Shown: positions 6,324 to 11,815 of the stretch, piece after piece
Layout: each line of letters begins with the position of its first letter
Numbering within the stretch: the stretch's first letter is position 1
Position numbers and translations under genes: made by a program
NCBI GenBank assembly: GCA_030592225.1
Contig: JAUVJT010000043.1
Location: forward strand, 1 to 11,815
Origin: Candidatus Stahliibacteriota bacterium
GTDB lineage: Bacteria; Hydrothermota; Tepidihabitantia; B3-TA06
Length of the DNA: 11,815 nt
Direction of reading: 5' to 3'
Notes under the pieces: generated by a model
Seen by the model: the letters and a program-made list of their open reading frames with translations, nothing else
Told to the model about the DNA's origin: nothing
Database searches by the model: none

Positions 6324-7327
6324 CGCTCTATCCTTTCTGCAATCCTGGCGGCGGCATCGGTGGGCGCCAGGGTTCTTCCCGCATCAGCCATCCGCTTGCG
6401 CCTTTCCTTATCCCCAAGAAGCTCCTTTAGCACGACCTCTACTCGTTCCAGCTCCTGTTCCGGAACGAGCAGGGCCGCACCTGTCGTTGTTGCCCATCTC
6501 GCGTTGTGGGTTTGATGATCGTCAATGGCATAGGGAAAAGGCACAAGTATCGAAGGGATGCCGTTTACCAGCAGCTCACTCAACGCTATTGCGCCGGCCC
6601 TCGATATGGCCGCCTTTGCTCTTTTGTAAAGTTCCTCAGGGTGCAGGGTGAACTCTACTAACTCCACGTTCTTCAACTTTGGCCTTGCCGCCATCTCCGC
6701 GTAGTCCCGTTTGCCGGTCAGGATAATAAATCGTTCTTCAGGCATCTTTCCGGCAAGTTCATATCCCAATTCGTTGAGTCTCTTTGCTCCTCCGCTGCCG
6801 CCCAGAACCAGAATCTTGCTGCCTTCCTTTCTCTCACCCAGGATTACCGATTTTCTCAGCACGTTGCCGGTCAAGACGGTCTTACCCTTAATCTCCCTGA
6901 CCATCGGGATTCCCAGGTATATCTCTTTTGCGCCCTTCGCTCCCAACCGGGTGACCCTGCCCGGGACCGAGTTTTGTTCAAGCAGGAAGTAAGGAACTCC
7001 CTTTTGTCGCGCCGCTCTGATAAGGGGAAAACTGGCGTATCCACCTGCGCCGATGGCAATGTGGGGTTCAAACTCGTCAATCAAACGCGCGCACTTTTTC
7101 TTTCCCTTGCGATAAGCGCTCAAGGCACGGAACTTATCTGTCAGTGAGCGACCGAAGAACGCGGTTGAGGAAATTACCTCATACCTGACATCGCCTTCAA
7201 TAAGCCGCGCCCCTCTGGGGTCGGTTACCATCAGCACGTCGTGTTCCCGGCCGGTAAGTTCACTGGCGAGGGCTAGTGCTGGGAACATATGGCCGCCTGT
7301 TCCACCGCAGGCGAGAATCGCTCGCAT
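6308..7327 (-). CDS. murG: Lipid II synthase MurG (UDP-GlcNAc:lipid I GlcNAc transferase)
   Basis: A 339-residue GT28-family glycosyltransferase that adds GlcNAc to lipid I at the inner face of the membrane, producing lipid II. The N-terminal glycine loop is GGTGGHMFPALA (8-19), followed by GAGGYASFP (93-101) and LEQNSVPGR (116-124). In the C-terminal half the second glycine loop is LGGSGGAKRLN (175-185), where most family members have GGSQGA. The donor-binding region is SRAGAIALSE (242-251), and PFPYAIDDHQTHNA (263-276) completes the site. The start is well fixed by AAAGGAG seven bases before the ATG. The first 22 codons overlap the 3' end of ftsW by 68 bases, an unusually long overlap. The stop codon lies 16 bases inside murC. 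Confidence 0.98.
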   Translation of the reverse strand: MRAILACGGTGGHMFPALALASELTGREHDVLMVTDPRGARLIEGDVRYEVISSTAFFGRSLTDKFRALSAYRKGKKKCARLIDEFEPHIAIGAGGYASFPLIRAARQKGVPYFLLEQNSVPGRVTRLGAKGAKEIYLGIPMVREIKGKTVLTGNVLRKSVILGERKEGSKILVLGGSGGAKRLNELGYELAGKMPEERFIILTGKRDYAEMAARPKLKNVELVEFTLHPEELYKRAKAAISRAGAIALSELLVNGIPSILVPFPYAIDDHQTHNARWATTTGAALLVPEQELERVEVVLKELLGDKERRKRMADAGRTLAPTDAAARIAERIERCLAA

Positions 7328-8414
7328 AAGCTTTCTCCTTTGCGCGGCTTATGTTTAAGAGAATTCCGATACCTAATAAGTTAGAGGTGAGTGCGGAACC
7401 GCCGAAGCTGATAAAGGGCAGGGGAAGGCCGGTCGTTGGCAGTAATCCCATGCTGACCCCGGCGTGAACGATGAAGTACAGGAATATCATCACCACCAGT
7501 GATGATCCAAGATAGCGGCCGAACGCGTCTTCGACCCGGGCCGCAATGTTAAGTCCTTTGTACAGGAACAGCAGAAACAGGCTGGTAAGCCCTGCAATTC
7601 CCAAAAATCCGAGTTCCTCGCCAATTACCGCAAAGATAAAATCGGTGTGGGGCTGAGGAAGGAACAGGAATTTCTGCCTGCCGCCGCCCAGACCAACTCC
7701 CAGGAAACCTCCCGACCCTAACGCTATCCGGGACTGTTCCAATTGATAGTTGCCTGCGCCGAGAAATCCAACCACTCTTGCCTGGGCATGAGGGAATACG
7801 GTGACCAGCAGTATAAACACTCCGGCGGCAAGTGCGGTAATTATCAACAGGTAGCGCAAGCGAACCCCGGCCACGAACATCACAAACATCACCAGCATGG
7901 CGATGACCGATGCGGTGCCCAGGTTGGGCTGGAGCACGATCAACAGAAGCAGGATACCGGTGATGACCAACGGCGGCAGGGTGTAGCGTTTGAAGTTGCG
8001 TTCGGCGTCTTCTCTTTTGGCAAAGAATCCGGCCAGATAAATGAGTATAGCCACCTTTACGAACTCCGAGGGCTGCAGGGAGAAGGTCAGGAATTTGATC
8101 CACCGGGTAGCCCCACCAGCGGTGCGTCCGGCAAATAGTACGACCACGAGAACAACCAGGGATATCAGGATGAGGATGCCGCCTATCTTGCTCCAGAACC
8201 GGTACGGTATTTTAAGTCCTATGATGAAGAAACCTGCCGCGATGGCTATACGTATCGCCTGGTTCCTTAAAAAGTACAGGGGATCGTTGTTTGTCAGGTA
8301 GAAGCTGGACGAAAATACCATTACCAGGCCGAAACCGACCAGCAGGATGATGATTGCCAGAAATCCGTAATCAGGCTTGCTGGATGAGCGCTCTGTAGGC
8401 ATTGATGAACGCAT
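7260..8414 (-). CDS. ftsW: Septal peptidoglycan glycosyltransferase FtsW (SEDS family)
   Basis: A 384-residue polytopic membrane protein with about ten transmembrane segments. It polymerises lipid II into septal glycan strands together with a class B penicillin-binding protein. SEDS landmarks are GGATRWI (100-106), QPSEFVKVA (114-122) and LPQPHTDFIFAV before GEELGFLG. The Asp of HTD (258) corresponds to the catalytic Asp297 of E. coli FtsW. Near the C-terminus is PLPFISFGGSAL (331-342). The conserved QPD of the family reads QPN (162-164). RodA is the main alternative; the position between murD and murG decides for FtsW. The start is placed at ATG 8414 because GAGGAG lies seven bases upstream. 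A longer reading from TTG at 8456 has less support. It overlaps murD by 44 bases, and its tail overlaps murG. Confidence 0.95.
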   Translation of the reverse strand: MRSSMPTERSSSKPDYGFLAIIILLVGFGLVMVFSSSFYLTNNDPLYFLRNQAIRIAIAAGFFIIGLKIPYRFWSKIGGILILISLVVLVVVLFAGRTAGGATRWIKFLTFSLQPSEFVKVAILIYLAGFFAKREDAERNFKRYTLPPLVITGILLLLIVLQPNLGTASVIAMLVMFVMFVAGVRLRYLLIITALAAGVFILLVTVFPHAQARVVGFLGAGNYQLEQSRIALGSGGFLGVGLGGGRQKFLFLPQPHTDFIFAVIGEELGFLGIAGLTSLFLLFLYKGLNIAARVEDAFGRYLGSSLVVMIFLYFIVHAGVSMGLLPTTGLPLPFISFGGSALTSNLLGIGILLNISRAKEKAYASDSRLRWNRRPYVPSTSPRQ

Positions 8415-9705
8415 GGCCTCTCTCCTCGAAGTTTCTGAAGTTTCCAAAGCTTGCAAATCCCGGAGCGAATAATATTCTGTCTCCGGGCTCGCTGTGTGAG
8501 AGGGCCGCCTGGAGGGCGGCCCTCAGCGACGTAACTGTAACGCAGGAGGAGAAATGAATATCCGCAAGGGTTTGTGCCAGCTTCTCGGCATTCTGGCCGA
8601 AAAGCACCAAGAATTTTGCTCGTTCCTTTACTCCCTCTATGAATATCTCACGGTTAAGCCCCTTTTCGGTACCACCGGCTATGATTACCGATTTTTCCTC
8701 AAACGCGTGCACCGAGTGATAGAACGCCGTGGGGTTGGTGCACATGGAATTGTTGTAAACCTTCCTGCCCTCCAACTCACCCAAATATTGCAGCCGGTGC
8801 ATGAGTCCCTTAAATTTCTGAAGTCCGTGACTTATTACGTCGCTTGAAATCCCCATCTCGCCAGCTGCAGCTATGGTGGCCAGGGCGTTGGCTGCGTTGA
8901 AGAGACCTGGAAGCGGAAGATCGCCGCGTTCGATTATCTTTTCTCCACGCAGGAACAAGGCATCGTCCTGCAGGTAGGCGTCAACGTCTGTCCGCTTCAC
9001 CGAGAACAATACGTGTTTGCCGCCTGTCTCATTTAATTTCTCTTTAGTATTTGCATCGTCGGCGTTAAGTACGGCCACGTCTCCCAACCCGTGATTCTTG
9101 AACAGGGACAGCTTCAAATCCACGTACCGCTCAATGGAATGGCGGTTGAGGTGGTCGGCGGTAACGTTGAGCAGCACTCCGACATCAGGTTTGAACTCCG
9201 GACAGCGTTCTAACTGGAAGGTGGAAATTTCGATAACGTAAGCGTCGTAGTCAGGCGCACCTAACGCCTCGGAGAACGGCTTGCCCGGCGCGATGTTGCC
9301 GCCGCAGAATACCTTTAACCCACCGGCCTTCAGCGTCTCGGCTATCCACGCGGTGGTGGTGGATTTTCCGTTGGTGCCGGTAACTGCAATCGTCTTGGGT
9401 TTGTCCAACTCCTTCCATACGTACTCAATCTCGTCAATCATGGGCACGCCCGCCGCATCCAGATCTTTAATCCAGCGCGTCTCGTTTGGTATCCCAGGAC
9501 TCTTGAGCAGCAGATCGGCCTTGCTTAACTCAGCTGGGCATTCAAGCGCCCGCGCCCTTCCCTGGTCAATGGCAAACTTCACGCTGCGGTGGGAAAAGGC
9601 CTCAGGGTTCTCATCGTACAACAGTATCAGGGCGTTTTTGCCCATAAGATAGTTCAGCAGACTTCTTCCCACGCGGCCCAATCCCAGGATTCCTATCTTT
9701 TCCAT
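8371..9705 (-). CDS. murD: UDP-N-acetylmuramoyl-L-alanine--D-glutamate ligase MurD (unusual C-terminal motifs)
   Basis: A 444-residue Mur ligase that adds glutamate to UDP-MurNAc-L-Ala using ATP. The N-terminal domain has GLGRVGRSLL (8-17) and KSPGIP (68-73). The ATPase domain has the P-loop GTNGKSTTT (110-118), EISTFQLE (159-166), NVTADHLNRH (180-189) and the lysine expected to be carbamylated (K198 in DLKLS). The C-terminal domain departs from consensus: the usual PHR.E reads MHRLQ (302-306), and NDSKATN reads NNSMCTN (318-324). The residues that bind D-Glu in E. coli MurD (Thr321, Lys348, Ser415, Phe422) appear kept here as T323, K348, S419 and F426 by hand alignment. It starts one base after the mraY stop. 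Position and motif set make MurD secure; exact substrate is inferred. Confidence 0.93.
   Translation of the reverse strand: MEKIGILGLGRVGRSLLNYLMGKNALILLYDENPEAFSHRSVKFAIDQGRARALECPAELSKADLLLKSPGIPNETRWIKDLDAAGVPMIDEIEYVWKELDKPKTIAVTGTNGKSTTTAWIAETLKAGGLKVFCGGNIAPGKPFSEALGAPDYDAYVIEISTFQLERCPEFKPDVGVLLNVTADHLNRHSIERYVDLKLSLFKNHGLGDVAVLNADDANTKEKLNETGGKHVLFSVKRTDVDAYLQDDALFLRGEKIIERGDLPLPGLFNAANALATIAAAGEMGISSDVISHGLQKFKGLMHRLQYLGELEGRKVYNNSMCTNPTAFYHSVHAFEEKSVIIAGGTEKGLNREIFIEGVKERAKFLVLFGQNAEKLAQTLADIHFSSCVTVTSLRAALQAALSHSEPGDRILFAPGFASFGNFRNFEERGHAFINAYRALIQQA
8422..8427 (-). promoter_or_regulatory. Shine-Dalgarno site that sets the ftsW start at 8414
   Basis: Read on the minus strand, GAGGAG is followed by AGAGGCC (seven bases) and ATG at 8414-8412. 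It lies inside the 3' end of murD. It argues for the 384-residue FtsW rather than the reading that begins at the TTG at 8456. Confidence 0.7.
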
Positions 9706-9706
9706 A

Positions 9707-10795
9707 TCATCTCACCTTCAGGGTTGCCAGGCCTGCCACGGCCAAAAGGATTCCCCATATCCAGAAGCGGACCACTATCTTTGACTCGGTCCAGCCCACC
9801 AGTTCGAAATGATGATGCAGGGGCGCCATCTTGAATAATCGGCGCTTTCCCTTACTTGCATGAAACCAGATGATTTGCAGTATCACCGACAGCACCTCCA
9901 GCACGAACACCCCGCCTACTATCCCTAATAGAATTTCCTGCTTGACCACCACCGCGATAAACCCCATGAGCGCGCCCAGAGGCAGGGCGCCGGTATCGCC
10001 CATGAATATCGAAGCGGGATGAGTATTGAACCACAAGAACCCCAGGCCGGCGCCCACCACGGTGGCGCACACTATGGTCATCTCGCCCGCCCTGGCTACG
10101 TAAAGCACGTTGAGGTAATCGGCGATGTTGATATTTCCCGCTGCATAGGCGAGCACGGCGTAGGCTCCGGCAACAATGGCCAGAAGGCCGATGGCCAGAC
10201 CGTCCAGGCCGTCGGCAAAGTTCACCGCATTTCCCGCAGCAACGATCACGAAGCCCGTAAGAAGAATGTAAAAGAGTCCGAGCTGGATCACGTAGTTCTT
10301 GAAGAAGAGAACGTTGGTGCTGCTTCTTAAGGCTTCGGTCTCAGGGAAGAAGTAAAGGTAAAGGCATACTCCCAAAGCTAATACGGCCTGAGCAAGGAAC
10401 TTGTAGCGTTTTTTGATTCCTCTTTTATGCTTGCGCAGTTTAACGTAGTCGTCAAGAAAGCCCAGCAGCCCCATTCCCACCAGTATCACAAGGGAGAGTA
10501 GAATATAGGGGTTGGTCAGATCGGCAAAGAGCAGGAGGGAGAAGATTATTGCACCCACAATCAATATTCCGCCCATGGATGGAGTGCCGGCCTTTTTCTG
10601 GTGGCTATCAGGCAATTCCTCGTATATCTCCTCGCCCAGGGCCATTCGTTTTATCTTGCGCACCACCGGTCTGCCGAACAGCATCAAAATCAATATGGCG
10701 AACCCTGCGGCCAGCGCCGCCCTGAACGTGATGTAGGTAAACAGGTTGGCAGGGGAGAAGACAGGTTGAATTGCCCTGGCCAAAAGGTATATCAT
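9707..10795 (-). CDS. mraY: Phospho-N-acetylmuramoyl-pentapeptide transferase MraY (lipid I synthase)
   Basis: A 362-residue integral membrane enzyme that transfers phospho-MurNAc-pentapeptide to undecaprenyl phosphate, giving lipid I. Key motifs are TPSMGG (71-76), the aspartate pair in FLDDYVK (D115, D116), NAVNFADGLDGLA (189-201), FMGDTG (264-269, D267) and HHHFELVGW (327-335). With the start at ATG 10795 the catalytic aspartates carry the same numbers as D115, D116 and D267 of E. coli MraY. A GTG four codons upstream (10807) is possible, but it lacks a ribosome binding site. The chosen ATG overlaps the murF stop in a classic ATGA arrangement, with GGGGGAG three bases upstream. About ten hydrophobic segments are visible. 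It is followed by murD after one base. Confidence 0.98.
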   Translation of the reverse strand: MIYLLARAIQPVFSPANLFTYITFRAALAAGFAILILMLFGRPVVRKIKRMALGEEIYEELPDSHQKKAGTPSMGGILIVGAIIFSLLLFADLTNPYILLSLVILVGMGLLGFLDDYVKLRKHKRGIKKRYKFLAQAVLALGVCLYLYFFPETEALRSSTNVLFFKNYVIQLGLFYILLTGFVIVAAGNAVNFADGLDGLAIGLLAIVAGAYAVLAYAAGNINIADYLNVLYVARAGEMTIVCATVVGAGLGFLWFNTHPASIFMGDTGALPLGALMGFIAVVVKQEILLGIVGGVFVLEVLSVILQIIWFHASKGKRRLFKMAPLHHHFELVGWTESKIVVRFWIWGILLAVAGLATLKVR

Positions 10796-11815
10796 GCGCT
10801 CCCCCACAGCTCGGAAATGATGTCTTCCAGGGCGCAGGTGTGCGAGCCTTTTATTAAGACACTGGCGCCGGGCAGTATTCTTTTATGCAGTTCCTCAGCC
10901 GCCTTGCGCTTATCCGGTACGAACAGCACGCCCTCATGCCTGGGGTAAAGTTCGGAATAAGGACCGGTTATGATGACCAGATCCATGATATCCCGGGCCA
11001 TTTCCAGAATCTCGTGGTGGTAGCGCTGGGCCTGGCTGCCCAGTTCAAGCATCGCGCCCAGAACCGCAATGCGAGGTGCGGGGAACAGGGTCAACAGTTC
11101 CAACGCCTCCTTCATTGACACCGGGTTGGCATTGTAACAGTCTATGAGAAGATGCAGGTCATTGACTTCCCTGCGCTGGAGCCTGAAGCGTTCGGGCTTG
11201 ACCCGTTCGATTACCTCCACAGACTGGAAAAGGGGGATGTCAAATTCCTCGGCTGCCATGGCGAGCGCTGCCACCGCGTTGGAAAGGTTGCCGCCCCCCA
11301 GAAGGGATAGGTGAAACTCCTGTCCCTTGAGTTTGAATTCTGTGCCATCCATCCCGTAGGCAAAACTCTCCGGCTTGAAATCAGCTTCCTTGAGCAACGC
11401 AAAGGTCTTTGCAGCTACACCTTCGGCCCGGGCACGCTCCATCAACATTGAAAAATCAGCATTGAGATAGACCTTGCCTCCACTTTTCTTTAGCGTTTCC
11501 ACCAACTTCCACTTGGCATCGAGTACCCCTTCAACCGTTCCCAGGCACTGGAGATGTCCGGGCCCGATGTTGGTCAGTAGACCGTGAGTCGGCTTGGCAA
11601 TTTCTGCAAGCCGGGCAAGCTCGCCTTTCTCACTTATACCGGCCTCGAGCACCGCAATCTCGTGTTCGGCAGTGATATCCATCACCGAGGAGGGCAGGCC
11701 TATCAAGTTGTTGAAATTGCCGGGGTTGACGTAAGTGTTGTATTTCAAGGAAAGCAGGTCTTTCAGGATATTCTTGGTGGTTGTCTTGCCGTTGGTGCCG
11801 GTAATCATCACTATC
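10792..11815 (-). CDS. murF: UDP-MurNAc-tripeptide--D-Ala-D-Ala ligase MurF, N-terminus missing (runs off the right edge)
   Basis: The visible 340 residues run in frame from the window edge to the TGA at 10794-10792; roughly the first 100 residues, the UDP-binding domain, lie outside. MurF adds D-Ala-D-Ala to the UDP-MurNAc-tripeptide. Counting from the edge, the P-loop ITGTNGKTTTKN (4-15) is followed by GNFNNLIGLP (32-41), NIGPGHLQCLG (82-92), a lysine at 101 in the position of the carbamylated residue, YNANPVSM (227-234) and ELGS (257-260). Several consensus residues differ: DCYNANP for DDYNANP or DSYNANP, LGAMLELG for LGDMLELG, and KGSHTCALE for KGSR...ME. YNANP and the place before mraY identify MurF rather than MurE. 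It is not a true start at the GTG/ATG near 11811, because the frame continues to the edge. Confidence 0.93.
   Translation of the reverse strand, partial: IVMITGTNGKTTTKNILKDLLSLKYNTYVNPGNFNNLIGLPSSVMDITAEHEIAVLEAGISEKGELARLAEIAKPTHGLLTNIGPGHLQCLGTVEGVLDAKWKLVETLKKSGGKVYLNADFSMLMERARAEGVAAKTFALLKEADFKPESFAYGMDGTEFKLKGQEFHLSLLGGGNLSNAVAALAMAAEEFDIPLFQSVEVIERVKPERFRLQRREVNDLHLLIDCYNANPVSMKEALELLTLFPAPRIAVLGAMLELGSQAQRYHHEILEMARDIMDLVIITGPYSELYPRHEGVLFVPDKRKAAEELHKRILPGASVLIKGSHTCALEDIISELWGSA

Noticed and set aside
7549..8103. A 184-codon minus-strand frame inside ftsW
   Set aside because: It sits in a different frame from the secure FtsW reading. It is rich in Arg, Gly and Pro, and has no membrane segments or family motif.
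8415..8456. Extension of FtsW to a TTG start at 8456
   Set aside because: The 14 added residues lack similarity to FtsW N-termini, no ribosome binding site precedes the TTG, and the ATG at 8414 has a strong one.
10796..10807. Extension of MraY to a GTG start at 10807
   Set aside because: No ribosome binding site precedes the GTG. The ATG at 10795 overlaps the murF stop as ATGA and gives E. coli-like numbering of the catalytic aspartates.
1..11815. Search for mobile elements, CRISPR arrays, tRNAs, riboswitches and integrated phage
   Set aside because: Tightly packed housekeeping genes fill the window; I saw no regularly spaced repeats, terminal inverted repeats, transposase motifs or tRNA-like folds.

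Overview
The window is a stretch of the bacterial division and cell wall (dcw) cluster, read entirely from the minus strand. In transcription order (right to left) it holds murF (5' end cut by the window edge), mraY, murD, ftsW, murG, murC, murB, ftsA and ftsZ, then a periplasmic HtrA/DegP-type serine protease and, at the extreme left edge, the first eight codons of what looks like purB. I see no tRNA, rRNA, CRISPR array, insertion sequence or phage gene, and no stretch over 300 bases lacks a gene.

The organism is a bacterium that makes peptidoglycan and divides with FtsZ. A secreted two-PDZ HtrA fits a cell with a periplasm, so a Gram-negative-like lineage is likely. The murC-murB-ftsA-ftsZ order without ddl or ftsQ, and the departures from family consensus in MurD and MurF, suggest a lineage distant from the well-studied phyla. 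I cannot name a phylum from the sequence alone. Base composition looks even across the window, with G+C by eye slightly above half, and nothing indicates recent transfer.

Region by region: 7260-11815 encodes late cytoplasmic precursor synthesis (MurF, MurD), the lipid I synthase MraY and the SEDS glycosyltransferase FtsW. 4006-7327 encodes MurG (lipid II), MurC and MurB. 1623-4006 encodes the division pair FtsA and FtsZ. 141-1592 encodes the protease, and 26-140 is a short spacer before purB. From murF to ftsZ the genes overlap or lie within 14 bases of each other, so one translationally coupled transcript is likely. Together they turn UDP-MurNAc precursors into lipid II, polymerise it at the septum, and build the Z-ring that directs this.

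This is a core housekeeping region, and I found no convincing new biological system. The points most worth a second look are a doubled C-terminal recruitment peptide in FtsZ, the absence of ftsQ/divIB from its usual place, unusual signature motifs in MurD and MurF, a promoter-like site at the ftsZ stop codon that could drive a nearly leaderless htrA message, and long gene overlaps, especially ftsW/murG.
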